Assembly (NCBI GenBank): GCA_963921195.1
Contig: OY992536.1
Span: forward strand, 321,301,038-321,365,037
DNA from: Pegoplata infirma
Lineage: Eukaryota; Arthropoda; Insecta; Diptera; Anthomyiidae
Direction of reading: 5' to 3'
Length of the DNA: 64,000 bases
Part shown: one piece after another, positions 44,490 through 57,775 of the stretch
Layout: the number at the start of each line of letters is the position of its first letter
Position numbering within the stretch: the stretch's first letter is position 1
The notes under the pieces: generated by a model
Seen by the model: only the letters and a program-made list of their open reading frames with translations
The model's database searches: none
What the model was told of the DNA's origin: nothing
Program-made: the position numbers and the translations under genes

Positions 44490-46870
44490 ATTTTTAAGAA
44501 GTTTGCTACTTTTTTATTTCCTAGAAACTTGAAATATGAAATGTAGGATCTTCCGTTGGAAAAAACATTCTCAAAAAAGAACTTTTTAGATATTCGAATT
44601 CTAATGAAGTAAAAAGGGGTAACTAATTGTATTTAAGTACAGTTTTTTATTTCGAGTTTTTTAAGGGTACTAAAACTGTAAAGAAATTGAGAAAATCTAA
44701 AAAAAAAATTTCGAAGTATCCGATTTGTCATGGAATCACCAAGATTTATATAAAATTATAATTCTAAGGAGGTAAATATAGGATCCTCCGTCGGAAAAAA
44801 CATTCTGAAAAAAGTACTTTTTATAAATGCCAATTGTAATGAAGTAAAAAGGAGTAAATTATCATGTTTAAGTACTTTTTTATTTCCCCTGAAATAATTT
44901 GAAACTCGAAGTTTTAAAAAAAGAAACATTCTGAAAAAAGTACCTTTGAGGAATTACGATTTCAATGGGGTAAAAAGTTTAGAAATTTGTACCTTGGTAC
45001 TGTTTCTATATCTTGAAATAATAATTCTAGAAACTTGAAATTTGGAATGTGGAATTCTAAGAGGGTAAAAAAGTGTACTTTGGTAAAATAATGGTCACAA
45101 AAACTTAATTATTGGAATGAAGGAACCTCTATCAAAAACAAACCATTCTGACAAAAAAAATCAAGAATTTCTGATACTAAGAGGGCTAAATGGGGTAAAA
45201 AGTGTACTTTGGTACTTTTTCCAAATCCTCTTTAATAATGTTCGACCTCCTCTTAAAAAGTAATCATATTTAAGTACTTTTTTATTTCCCCTGAAAAAAT
45301 TAGAAACTCGAAGTTTAAAAAAGGAAACATTTTGAAAAAGGTACCATTTAGGAATTACAATTCCAATGGGTCAAAAAGTTTAGAAATTTGTACCTTTGTA
45401 CTTTTCTATATCTTGAAATAATAATTCTAGAAACTTGAAATTAGGAACGTGGGATAATCTAGTCAGAATAAAGCCATACTAACAAAAGTACTTTTTAGAA
45501 AGTTTAGATTCTAAGAGGGTAAAAAAGGTTACTTTGGTACCTTTTCGAACTTCTCTCAAATAATGGTCAAAAAATTAAAATTTTTGGAATGTATCAAAAC
45601 AAAACATTCTAAAAAAAATGTTTAGGAATTTCTGATATTAAGAAAAAAGTGTGGTTGGTACTTTTTCGACCTCCTTTCAAATAATCATCATATACGAGTA
45701 CTTTTTTATTTATTTCCCCTGAAATAATTAGAAACTCAAAGTTTAAAAAAAAAAGAAACATTCTGAAAACGTTACTTTTTATGAATTACTATTTCAATGG
45801 GGTAAAATGTTTAGAAATTTGTACCTTGGTACTTTTTCTATATCTTGAATTTTGGAATGTGGGATTATATAGTCAGAAAAAAACATACGGCATGTAACAA
45901 AAGTACTTTTTAGAAAGTTTCGATTCTAAGAGGGTAAAAAATTGTACTTTGGTACTTTTTCGAAATCCTCTTAAATAATGTTCGACCTCCTCTCAAAAAA
46001 TTATCATATTTGTGTACTTTTTTACTTGTTTTCCCTGAAATAATAAGAAACTCGAAGTTTAAAAAAGGGAACATTATGAAAAAGCTACCTTTTAGGAATT
46101 ACGAATTCGATGGGTTAAAAAGTTTAGAAATTTGTACCTTGGAACTTTTTCTATATATTGAAATAATAATTCTAGAAACTTAAAATTGTGAATGTGGGAT
46201 TATTCAGTCAGAAAAAAACCATACTAACAAAAGTACTTTTAAGAACTGAAATAATTGTCACAAAACTTGATTTTTGAAATTTAGGAATCTCTATCAAAAC
46301 AAAACATTAAAAAAAAATTTAAGGAATTTCTAATACTAAGAGGGCTAAATGGGGTAAAAAAGCGTGTTTTGGACCTCCTCTCAAATACTGTTCGACCTCC
46401 TCTTAAATAATGTGCGACCTCCTATCAAATAATCATAATATATGAGTACTTTCTTATTTATTTTTCCTGAAATAATTAGAAACTCGAAGTTTAAAAAAGG
46501 AAACATTCTGAAAAAGGTACCTTTTAGGAATTACGATTTCAATGGGGTAAAAAGTTTTGTACCTTGGTACTTTTTCTATATCTTGAAATAATAATTCTAG
46601 AAACTTGAAATTTGGAATGTGGGATTATCAAACCAAAAAAAAACCATACTAACAAAATTACTTTTTAGAAAGTTTCGATTCTATGAGCGTATAAAGGTGT
46701 ACTTTGGTACTTTTTAAACTCCTCTCAAATAATGGTCATTAAAACTTGATTTTTGAAATATAGGATCCTCTTTAAAAACAAACTATTCTGAAGAAAGACT
46801 TTTAATTATTTCTGATACTAAAAAAGTGAAAAAGGCCTAAAACTGTATTTTGGTACTTTTTTCGATTTTG
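44490..46870 (+). repeat. ~165-bp satellite, array B (about 14 degenerate units)
   Basis: Units repeat GGGTAAAAAGTTTAGAAATT, TTGGTACTTTTTC, ATAATTCTAGAAACTTGAAA and ACATTCTGAAAAAG. A stray end of the TGGGGCATTCCA foldback family interrupts it at about 44665-44745. Confidence 0.7.
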
Positions 46871-47873
46871 TTATAAACTTACAAGTTTTGACATCAGTTT
46901 TCCGGTAGTTAAATGAATACAAACTAAAAATTCTTTTTGTACTTTTTTATATTAATTTTACTTTATTTAAATATCAAATCATTAAATTATACAGTTGTTT
47001 TGTTTATTCTTAAAAAAAATTTCATATTCATGTCTTAATTGCTTAATAAAAAAAATAGACTTTCAAAAAAAAAAAAATAATAATTTATTTAAATTGTCTC
47101 AAAAAAAAAAACAGTGCTTAAAAATTGTACAATATCATTTAAGAGCAGTTTTTTAGAAATATTGACTATAAAAGTACATACAAATTTAACAAATGTATAA
47201 CAACAATAAATGATTTTTTTTTAACTTAAAAAAACCACAAAGTAAAAACAACAATATTTTATAAAGTGGGGATTTTTTGTATACATGTGAATTTTTGTTA
47301 AATATTTTTTATTTTAATTTTAATGTTAAATAATATCATTTTAAGTATTGATTATTATTTTGTTGTAATTCTTTCAAATATATCAATATAAAATGTTTGT
47401 TAATTTTTTTTAGATTTTTTTTTTTTTTGTTGTAAAATATTTTATGTACAATATAAATTTCAGCCTTACCAAGAAATTTAAATTATTTTAAATGAAACCT
47501 TAAAAATATTTAAAAATTAAGAGTTTAAATCATTAAAAAATATATTTAAAAAAAATCATTTAATTTATAATTTAACAAAATATATTTTAATTTTATACTT
47601 ACCGAAATAAGTTTTTTTTATTTTTTTTTTTATTAAACGAATCAAATTTACCTTTATATTTTACGTTTTAAACTAAAAATTATTATTAAATATAAACGTT
47701 AAACTGAAAATTTGTTTCTTGGTAAGGCCCTTTTATTTTTAAAATGTACAATATATTTGCAATTGTTTGTATATAACATATATTTAACATTATTTGTTTA
47801 AAAATTTTTGTTTTTTATAATTATTTATAAATTATTTACAACGTCAACAAGACTTATGAACTAAATTTATATA
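46871..47873. other. AT-rich spacer
   Basis: About 1 kb of extremely AT-rich sequence. No repeat ends, frame or RNA gene recognised. Confidence 0.5.
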
Positions 47874-49908
47874 TGGGGCATTCCAAGCCAAATCACTCAC
47901 TTTTAGACCCGACCCCTTTCGATTTATTTTATTTTTGGATATGTTTTAGTACTTACTAAATGCAACTTGGACACCAATTTTCAGCCTTTCATTTCAAGAT
48001 GGTGTTGAGTAATCAATTTTTCAAAATGGCGATTTTCTCAAAAAAATTAAGAAATTGAAATTTTCAATTTATTTTGACCATTAAAAAATATAGATATTTT
48101 AAAAAAATTTGGACAACGTTTTGTTGGTATTTAAATGTAGTTTTAGAAAAAAAATATGAAAAAATTATTCGAAGTAATTATCACTTATTTTTTGACGTTT
48201 AAAAATTAAAATCGACTTTTTGAAAAAGTCCGAAACCTTCAATTTTTTTGTAAAAAACTATAAAAATTTTACTCTAAATTACGCAACTTTTAAGCCATAA
48301 TTCGAGATGTGATCACAATTCTTTCTATTTTTTTTTTAAATTTTAAAAATTGCACCTTTTATTTTTTGGCTCTGATTTATTTTATATGGTGCTCCAAAAA
48401 AAATAAATTGGTAGATATTGACCCTAACTTACCCTAGATATATTCATTTCGCGGTAGAAATACGTCTCACAAAAATTTAGAGCGATCGGATATGAGTAAG
48501 GCGTTCCTCATGGGCCTTGAAGTTTAGAAAACGGATTACAAGGAAAAATATGAATTTTTTTCTGTTTTCTCAATATTTTTGGTATTTTAAGTTAAGTTTA
48601 CATTCAAGCAATTACAGAATTATGATGTAGAGTAAAATGCCTTTCTAATAAGATACTAAAAACTAAAATCGGTTGAAAATCAGCCAAGTTATTACAACTT
48701 CCCCAGGCATCTAACGTGTGGCAGACAACTTGATTTAGCAATACAATCCGATTTTTGAAATTCATTGAAATTTTCTACTGTAATAACATTTTTTTATTCT
48801 TCAAGTTCAAATGTAATAAGATGACAAGTATTTTTTATATTGTGTTTTGCTTACATGTTTTAAATTAATGCTAAAAATGCCTGCATTTTCAACACCCTTT
48901 TGAAATCTCTATTTAAAAAAAAAATTTTTTTTTTTGTTTTAAAATTTGGAAAAACCAAAAAAATATTACACTGAAACATGAATAATGAAAAAATGTTATT
49001 ACAGTAGAAAATTTCAATAAATTTAAAAAAAGGGACTCGTATTCTTTAATCAAGCGGTATGACACACGCTAGATGCCTGGGGAAGTTGTAATAACTTGGC
49101 TGATTTTCAACCGATTTAAGTTTTTAGTACCTTATTAGAAAGGTATTTTACTCTACATCACAATTCCGTAATTGCTTGAAATAAAACTTAACTTAAAATA
49201 CCAAAAATATTGCGAAAACAGAAAAAAATTCATATTTTTCCTTGTAATCCGTTTTTTAAACTTTAAGGACCATGCTAAACGCCTTACCCATTTCCGATCG
49301 TTCTAAATTATTGTGAGACGTATTTTTACCTCGAAATGAATATATCTAGGGTAAGTTAGGGTCAATATCTACCAATTTATTTTTTTTGGAGCACCATATA
49401 AAATAAATCAGAGCCAAAAAATAAAAGGTGCAATTTTAAAAATTAAAAAAAAAATAGAAAGAATTGTGATCACATCTCGAATTATGGCTTAAAAGTTGCG
49501 TAATTTAGAGTACAATTTTTACAATTTTTTACAAAAAAATCGAAGGTTTCGGACTTTTTCAAAAAGTCGATTTTAATTTTTAAACGTCAAAAAATAAGTG
49601 ATAATTACTTCGAATAATTTTTTCATATTTTTTTTCTAAAACTACATTTAAATTCCAATGAAACGTTGTCCAACTTTTTTTAAAATATCTATATTTTTCA
49701 ATGGTCAAAATTAATTAAAAATTTCAATTTTTTAATTTTTTTGAGAAAATCGCCATTTTGAAAAATTGATTACTCAACACCATCTTGAAATAAAAGGCTG
49801 AAAATTGGTGTCCAAGTTGCATTTAATAAGTACTAAAACATATCCAAAAATAAAATAAATCGTAAGGGGTCGAGTCTAAAAGTGAGTGATTTGGCTTGGA
49901 ATGCCCCA
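47874..49908. mobile_element. TA-flanked foldback element (2.0 kb)
   Basis: Ends TGGGGCATTCCAAGCCAAAT and inverse, bounded by TA (47872-47873, 49909-49910). Arms of about 950 bp are close inverse copies. The inner half of each arm is homologous to the arms of the 28112-30200 element (CAGCCAAGTTATTACAACT, GCAGAC..CTTGAT) although the ends differ. Confidence 0.8.
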
Positions 49909-49910
49909 TA

Positions 49911-50312
49911 TATTTTTTGTTTTTCTTATTATTTATGTAAAATTAAAATTTTTTGTATAATTTTTAGCAAAAATGTTTTTTTTTTTTAATATTTTAATGT
50001 TTAATTTTATACAATTATATCTAACTAGTTTACCCATCCGATACTACGTTACCGGTAGTATTAAATACTGGATCAAAAGTCCCCATTTCTAAAATTCTTC
50101 CCTACAAAATCGTTTTTTTAAGTCTTTCACAGTATCTGCTAAGTATAATTTAAACAATAAAACTAAAAAAATTCCATTTAGTACGGATTCATGCTCGTTT
50201 CTGTGAAACGTTTTTTAAAATTTTTAAACCGGTTATGTCGTAAAAACCCTATGAAATCAGAAAATTTTGAGAAAAAAAATGTTTAGTGAAAAAATTTTGG
50301 GTGGAAGTTTAA
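49911..50312. other. AT-rich spacer
   Basis: Nothing recognised. Confidence 0.4.
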
Positions 50313-50600
50313 ATGAAAAAAAGTTTGAGTGAATAAAAATTTTGAGATTAAACAAAATCGTTCAGTTTCGTTCCGTAGTCCACTCCATTTTGTTCCCTAC
50401 TCTATATCGTTTCGTGCCTAGTTCAATTTCATAAAAAAGTGCTAGTTTACTCCACTTTTTGAATGAAAAAAAGTTTGAGTGAATAAAAGTTTTAAGATTA
50501 AACAAAATCGTTCCGTTTCGTTCCATTTGGTTCCCTATTCTATGTCATTTCGTGTCTAGTTCAATTTCATAAAAAAGTACGATTTTACTCCACTTTTACC
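50313..50600. repeat. Two ~147-bp tandem units
   Basis: GAAAAAAAGTTTGAGTGAAT through GTTCCCTA(C/T)TCTAT and TAGTTCAATTTCATAAAAAA occurs twice. Confidence 0.7.
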
Positions 50601-50629
50601 AATTGCTTACCACATTTTGATTATACCAG

Positions 50630-53600
50630 ATTCACAATTTCAAATTGATACATGGTGCACCATTATTTTAAGAAATCGAAAAAGTACCAAAGTACAATTC
50701 TCTTCGAATCAGAAATTGCTATAGTCTTTTTTCAGAATGTTTTATTTCAATGGAGGATTCTATATTTTAAACTTCAAGTATTTAAGACCATTATTTCAGG
50801 AAAAAAAGAAAAGTACATTTTTAAACTCTTATTATCGAAAAATTTGAGAAACTACTGTTGTCTGGGTAGTTTTTTTTGCTAGATGATTCTATATTTAACA
50901 TATTAAGTTTCTTGAATCATTATTTATTTCCCAGTTCCATTTCATTTCGTTCCATGTAGGTTTCATTGAATTCCGTATAAAATACGTGTAAATAATTTAA
51001 AAATTTAATTTAAAAGTTCTACTCCTCTTTTACTAATTGTTTTTCCCTTTTAATCTAAAAATTTTAAACTAAAATATGTCCTTGAATGTTAATTCTGCTG
51101 GACGATCCCACAAGTCAAATTTAAATATTGCGGGGTCTTTTGTTTAATAGTTAAAAAAAAGTACCAAATTTTTCATTTGACTCGTTTTTTGTCGCTTAAA
51201 GTCGATCTTTTTTAAAAACTTTTTCTCAAAATGTTTGATTATAATCGGTGGATCCTAGATTAAAAATTTCAAGTTGGTAAGACCATTTTTTACCGGTGGA
51301 TCCTAGATTAAACATTTCAAGTTGGTAAGACCATTTTCTTTTGGGATATTGAAAAAGTACCAAAGTATAATTTTTACCTCTTGAATCAGAAATTCCTAAA
51401 AACACAGGTTTACTCAGGCTATTTGTTGTATGTAAATTTTGCTGAAGGATCCCACCTGTCCTATTTTGAGTTTTTGTTGTTTTTAGCTCAATAATTATAA
51501 AAAAAAGTACCAACTTTTAACATCTTTTTGTCCGCTCAAAATCCAAAATTTTCAAAAACTCCTTTTTTGAGAATGTATTAGTTTTGTTAGCTGGATGATC
51601 CTAAATTCACAATGTCAAGTTAGTAAGACCATTATTGTAAGAAGTCGAAAAAGTACAAAATTTTACAAATTTTTAACCATTTTTAAATCAGCGATTCCGA
51701 AAAGTCTAAGGACGTTTTGTTCCGATGGAGGGTTCTACATTTTAAAAATCCAGATTTTAGGACCATTATTTCAGGAGATCAAAAAAGTACCAAAGTACAC
51801 TTTACCCACGAATCTTTCTATAAAGTACTTTTTCCCCAGAGATATCCTTTCTACATATTAAGTTTTTAAAAACCATTATTTTAGGATATAGAAATAGTAC
51901 CAAAGTACAATTTTTTCCCCTATTTACTTATTTACTCCATTAAAAACGAAATTTCCAAAAGGTAGTATTTTTTTTTTAGAATGTTTTTATCTGTTGGAGG
52001 AGTAAATAGATTAAGAAAAAGTTCGAATGTACACTACTTTACCCCTTTTTGAGCTCTAAGAATCGAAAATATTAACAAGAGCTTTTTTTAAGAAAATTAT
52101 TTAACGAAATCAAAAAGTACCAAAGTAATATTTAAAGCACTTTTTAATCCTCTATAATCAGAATTTCGAAAAAGTAATTTTTCCGAATGTTTTGTTCAGA
52201 TGGAGGATTCTACATTTCAAAATTCAAGTTTTAATGACCATTAGTATAGGAAATCAAAAAAGTACCAAAGTAAATTTTGTACCTTCTTACCATCGAAACA
52301 TTTTATAAATTACTTTTTTTTTTAGAATGGTTTTGTTGTTGAATAATGCCATATTGCAAATTTCAAGTTTAAAGAACCATTATTTCAGGAGATAGAAAAG
52401 TGACAAAAGTACAATTTGTTCTCTTTTTATTGCATTTAAATCGTAAAAGGTAATTATTTCCGAATGTTTTTTCTGACTAGAGGATCCCACATTTCAAATT
52501 TCAGGTTTCTATGTCCATAACAAACGTAGCAAAGTTTACAGTTTTTAAATTATTGGAATCTGAAATTTCAAAAAGTACTTGTTTTGGTAGAACCATTATT
52601 TTAGGAAATCAAAAAAGTATCAAAGTACTATTTTTAAACCCTTTTTTACTCTTATAACCATAAAAGACTTTTTTCAGATTTTCTTCCGATGGAGGATCCT
52701 ACATATCAAAAATCAATTTGATATGGCCACTACTTCAGAAGATCGAAAAAGTGCCAAAAGTAAACTTTATCAAAAATAAACTTTAAGCATCGAAATTTTC
52801 TATAAAGCACTTGTTCAGAATTCTTTTTCGCCGAATGATTCTACATTCCACTTTTTAAGTTACTGAAAAAATTATTTCTGGAGATGGAAGAAGTTCCAAA
52901 GTAAATTTTTTTATCTTTTGTACCCCATTAAAATCGGAATTTCCAGAGGGCCCATTTTTCAGAATGCTTTTTATGGCTGGACGATTCAACATTTTAAATT
53001 TCATAAAAAGTATAAAATTTTTGAATTATTAGAATCAGAATTTTCAAAAAGTACTTTTTTTTAGTAGAACAATTATTTTAGGAAATCGAAAATGAACCAA
53101 AGTACTTTTTTCAACCCTTTTACCCTGATATAATTATGAATTCCTAAAAGGCCTTTTTCAGATTTTTTTCGATGAAGGATTCTACATATCAAAAATCAAG
53201 TTTTTATTAAGTCAATTTTTAAACCCTTTTAGCGATGAAACTTTATATAAAGTACGTTTGTTAGAATTGTTTTTTCGCTGAATGATTCTACATTCCAGAT
53301 TTAAATATGGATTCTACATTCCAATATTTCTGGAGATAAAAAAAATACCAATGAAAAATTTTGGCATTATTAAAAAAGGAGATAAAAAAGGTACCAAAGG
53401 ACACTACTTTTTGTCCCTTAGAATTTGTACCCTCTTAGTATTTATATACTAAAAAGTATTTTTTGCCAAAATGGTTATTTCATTGGATAATCCTACATTC
53501 CACATTTCAAGTTTCTTAAACCATCATTTCAAAAGAAATTCATTGCAAATGGATTCCACATTTCGAATTTTCTATGAACATTATTTCAGGAGACAAAAAA

Positions 53601-53770
53601 AGTACCAAAGGACAGTACTTAACTCCCTTAGTATTGGAACTTCCAAATAGTACATTTTTCAAATGTTTTTTTTTCGACGGAGGATCCTACAAAAAATGTC
53701 TTCTTTCTGAATATAAAAAAGTACCAAAGTAAACTTTTTGACAACCTATGACTCCCATAGAATCGAAATT
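50630..53770 (-). repeat. ~165-bp satellite, array C (about 18 degenerate units, inverted)
   Basis: Units show AAAAAGTACCAAAGTACA, CCATTATTTCAGGA and GGAGGATTCTACATTTCAAA, the reverse complement of array B motifs. Confidence 0.7.
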
Positions 53771-53896
53771 TTTAAAAACACAGCCAAACAAGGGAAGTAC
53801 TAAAACCATTATAAACAAATTTGCCTGAAACTTAAAATATATAAAAGAGACGATTTTAGGGTTGGGGTGTCTCGGCTTATCGGCCACATATATCAG

Positions 53897-54904
53897 TAGG
53901 GCAAGTACTTTCATGCATCTAAAAATCGAAAATATGTGCCTATAATATGCATCTAAAAATCCAAAATATGCACTAAAAATTTAAAAAATATGCGTTTAAA
54001 AATTATTGTTCTACCAAAAAAAATAATGTTGTTAACATAAAATAGGGGTTTTTTAAACATTTGATGTCCCCTGCAATTTTTAAAAAGTTTTTTTTATTGT
54101 AAACCATTTTTAATTGGTAAAACATCTTGTTTCATAGACACATTTTGTGATGTGTCTATAAAACAAAAATTTCCGTTCCAAATATTCGGTTCTAGAACGC
54201 AACATATTACCCTGCAGCCGATTCTACTTAATATTTCAGAATCGATGATTTAATATTCCTGGTCATTTTAATATTTAGTCATTTTAGTAAAAAAAAAAAA
54301 TTGAGGTAATTTTTTTTTTTGAGTTTATAAAAACGGAATGACAAACTTATTTACATAAACCTTCCCAGAAAAATTTTCCGTTTAAAACAATTAGTTCCAG
54401 AACCCAGTATATTATCTTGAAACCGATTTATTGTTCCAGAATCAATGATTTTTTAAATTGTCAAAAAAGCATTCGCTTGAATACTTAGGTATTTCAGAGA
54501 CATTTTTTTTGTTAATTTGTAAATGTTTCAAAATAGGAAAATTTTAAATTTTAATGTGGGAAAAAATTCTCAGAATCTAAAAACTTTTTTACCTGAATCC
54601 AATTTTTGCAAGAAATGCCTCAGAATATCATTTCTATAACAAAAAATAATTTTTCTCCAAAAAAAGTTGATTGAAATTGATTTTTTCTAAGGTGAGTTTT
54701 GAAAAAAGTGATAAAAATTAAACAAAAAGTGCAATTTGTATGAAAATATGCAAAAATATGCATTTATACCAAAATATGCAAAAATATGCAACTACAAATC
54801 GATGCCATTTTATTGCAAATTTCTTGATTCGGATAGATATTTAGTTTGTTGTATGATAAAAGTGACGAGTAAAAATATGCATTTTCATGAAAGTACTTGC
54901 CCTA
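53897..54904. mobile_element. hAT-type element with TAGGGCAAGTACTTTCATGC ends
   Basis: Inverted ends with an 8-bp duplication TATATCAG (53889-53896, 54905-54912). ATATGCA-rich subterminal regions resemble the 10919 and 25254 MITEs. The interior (about 54050-54660) includes poly-A/T and a few 57-bp-satellite units but no transposase. Confidence 0.82.
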
Positions 54905-54912
54905 TATATCAG

Positions 54913-55372
54913 TGTTTAAAAATTTCGTTGTCACCTTATGAAACAATGTGGAAAGCAAAAATACATGTCGACTTAAATTTAATAAAGATTATTTCATATT
55001 CATATGGATATCGTAGGTCAAATCGGTTCATAAAGTTTAGATTACTTCCTTGTTAGTCGATCTATCGTTCAAAAACTTCAAATATGAATCACCAGATGGC
55101 AGTAAATTTTTGAATATAAAAATTAGGAGACTTAATAGACTTCAATGACTTGAAAAAAATAATTCAGATGTGGCTAAACGCCTTAAATCGATTTTACTTA
55201 ACATTTTAAGTTGGGCTTCATATCAATTAGATTTAATTGTATAAAAATATATTAAAATATATAAAAAATTTACATATTACTAAATTTTTTAAGATTTCTT
55301 TTAATTTTTTACACATAAAAAAGTTTATAAATTATTTTTATTATTATAAATTATTATGTTAATGTTTTTTTT
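54913..55372. other. Spacer downstream of qless
   Basis: AT-rich, no feature recognised. Confidence 0.4.
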
Positions 55373-55378
55373 TTTATT
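55373..55378 (-). other. Probable qless poly(A) signal
   Basis: AATAAA on the minus strand, about 140 nt after the qless stop codon. Confidence 0.55.
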
Positions 55379-55518
55379 AAATAAAATTCAGCGTTTAAAC
55401 CGTAACATATAAGATTTTTTCAAAAGTAGTTTAATTTTTTTAGAAAAAATCTTATCGTACGTTCTAATATGAAAAATTTTATATGTATGATTTATATTTT
55501 TAAAACTACTCTGACTTA

Positions 55519-55740
55519 TTATTTCATACGATTTATAACTAAATCAGCTACCACCTGTAAACCCTTTTGATAGGGTGACTCAGTCATATCCTGAGCCAAT
55601 CGTATCGCTTCAATACAATGTTTCTTGGCTAAAAAGCGTGTTTGTTCCAAACCATGAGATTTGTGTACTAATTCAAAGGCACGTTCAACATCACCGGGTT
55701 CACTAAACCGGCGCATAATCATGGGATTAAGTTCGGGATA
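55519..55740 (-). CDS. qless: Decaprenyl-diphosphate synthase subunit 1 (Qless), last coding exon
   Basis: This exon encodes 73 residues, YPELNPMIMRRFSEPGDVER to QVVADLVINRMK, the C-terminus of the trans-prenyltransferase that makes the polyprenyl tail of ubiquinone in mitochondria. The catalytic aspartate motifs are encoded upstream, outside the exon. The exon follows a TTTTTAG acceptor (AG at 55742-55741) in phase 0 and ends in TAA at 55519. The match to the PGDV...GLEQTRFLAKKHC...ESPYQKGL pattern of the insect protein is clear, and human PDSS1 has the same IMRRFS-PGDV start. No further qless exon was recognised to the right within the window. Confidence 0.88.
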   Translation of the reverse strand, partial: YPELNPMIMRRFSEPGDVERAFELVHKSHGLEQTRFLAKKHCIEAIRLAQDMTESPYQKGLQVVADLVINRMK

Positions 55741-55833
55741 CTAAAAATAAATGAAGAAAAAAAAAATTAAATTAAAATTAAATTAATTTTTATTAAAAAT
55801 AAAAATTTGTTTGCAAAGAAAAAAGAGATTATC

Positions 55834-55925
55834 CTAGTTCGAGGTAATTTATTTTCCCGGTTATGTATTAACATAAGTACTTTTTATGTTAATTTATAAC
55901 GGGGAAAAATAAATGACCTCGAACT
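55834..55925. repeat. Short hairpin MITE in the qless intron (92 bp)
   Basis: CTAGTTCGAGGTAATTTATT faces its inverse ending CCTCGAACTAG almost without a loop. A related end (CTAGCTCGAGGTCATTATTT) is at about 58917-58938. Confidence 0.75.
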
Positions 55926-57107
55926 AGCATAATTAATTTTTCATTAAAACGAAATAATTAAAATATTTTTCCATATTATCTAATTTTCTATTTTTACCCG
56001 GCTAAAAATGTTGTATATAATCATATATGATATCATATATGAGACCATATACAGTATCATATATAGTATCAAATATGGTCTCATATATGAACATATTCCA
56101 AAATTGGCGCTTATATAAGACACGGTCATATATGATCCAATATATGTGATCATATATTAGATCATATATTGGATAATATATTGAATCATATATGGGATCA
56201 TATATGATGTTGTTTTCAATTTGTTTTACATTCTTTTTCATATTTTTTTTTTATTTTTTTTCATTTTAAACTTTATGTAATAGATTATTATGTATATATT
56301 CACCAGAATTGCAAACGGTGTACATAAGCATAATTTAAAATTAAAAATATTTTTTTTATTAACTTTGGTGTTTTCATAACCCTTTAATTTTATGATTTTA
56401 ATTTTTTAGTTACTATCGTTTGCATTTTTGGTGACCATATAAAAATAAATAATTTAACTTATAGATATGAGAATACATTTTGATAGTCAACAAAATAAAT
56501 TGAACATAAAAGATCTTATATATCAAGTTTTTCAATTGATATCGAAAGATGCGAACAAAGGGCTTATTAAAGGAACGTTGATTTCCTTTGTGTTTTCTTG
56601 TTTTAGTGTTAATTCCGATTATCTTCAGACCTAGCGTTTTTGTTATGGTATAAGCCTCTTTTTTTACAATATTTATAGTCAAAATCTAAAAAAGGATATA
56701 AAATAATATTAATATTTGAGATATTTCTAGAATTTTTATTGTATTAAAGTATTACCAACGATAGCATTTGGTGCTAATAGGTTAATGATAACACGGATGT
56801 CATTTAACGAAGCAACCATGTAGCTTTAAAGATTGGCTAGATACTGCTAGTTACATACATGTTGGAGTGTATTTTGTTAAGACCATGGGATGCTTAAGCC
56901 CATTGGATGCTAAAGACTATGGAATGCTTTTTAAGGAAAGATATATTGTCTTTCAGAAATCCATCTGAAAAAATATTAAAAATTATTACACATTTCTTTT
57001 TTATTCCAGCAAAAAAGAACTTGCTACTACTAAATGCATGCATCAAAATTCATAGCAAACAAATAATTACTTAAGACTTCGATTAAAAGCAATATATTCA
57101 GTAGTTT

Positions 57108-57198
57108 GAAGGATAGGGATAAAAACTATTTCTACTTACATCATGTTTGTAAGGATATTTGAAGGACTGGGATAAAAACTATTTCTACTTACATCATG
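57108..57198. repeat. Direct duplication of ~38 bp
   Basis: GGATAAAAACTATTTCTACT and following TACATCATG occur twice, about 54 bp apart. Confidence 0.75.
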
Positions 57199-57282
57199 GT
57201 GACAATGTGCCAGATTGTCACTTTCGCTTATAGACAGATTTCTTGTAATTGTATAAAAACGTTGTCCTTCCTAAATCGTTAC

Positions 57283-57775
57283 TCAACCTTAAAACTGATC
57301 GTTCTTTTCATTTTGATTTGCTATGGCGACAGTAAGCGATTTCAAAATAGTTTGTAGTGTTGGAACCGTAGTGATAACGTTATGGTCGTGCATATGCCCT
57401 CTGCTCCAAGTTAAGGAAGCTTAACGTACCTCCGCATGGTTGAATTTTCTAGTAACTCGGCCTTCAAACTTCTTATACATACGTTCATTCCATTTCCAAT
57501 TTGCTACAGTAAGGGATTTCAAAATAATTTATAGTGTTGGAATCGTAGTGATAACATTTCTGGTGGTGCATATGTCCTCTTCTCCAAGTTGAGTGAGCTT
57601 AACGTTACTCGGCCTCAAAACTGCTTATACGATCTATCATTTCCAATTTGTTATGGCGACATTAAGGGATTTCAAAATAGTTTGCAGTATTGCAATCGCA
57701 GTGAAAACATAATGGTGGTGCATATGCCCTCTCCACAAAGTTGCACGAGATTAACGAAGTTGCGTAGTTTAATTT
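57283..57775. repeat. Three diverged ~155-170-bp tandem units
   Basis: Each unit has ACTCGGCC/ACTCAACCTT..AAACT, GGGATTTCAAAATAGTTT, GGAATCGTAGTGATAAC, GTGGTGCATATGCCCTC and a TTAACG end. Moderately GC-rich for this window. Confidence 0.75.

Noticed and set aside
56002..56241. IYDxIYD repeat protein
   Set aside because: It is the ATATGATC palindrome cluster of a transposon end read in frame.
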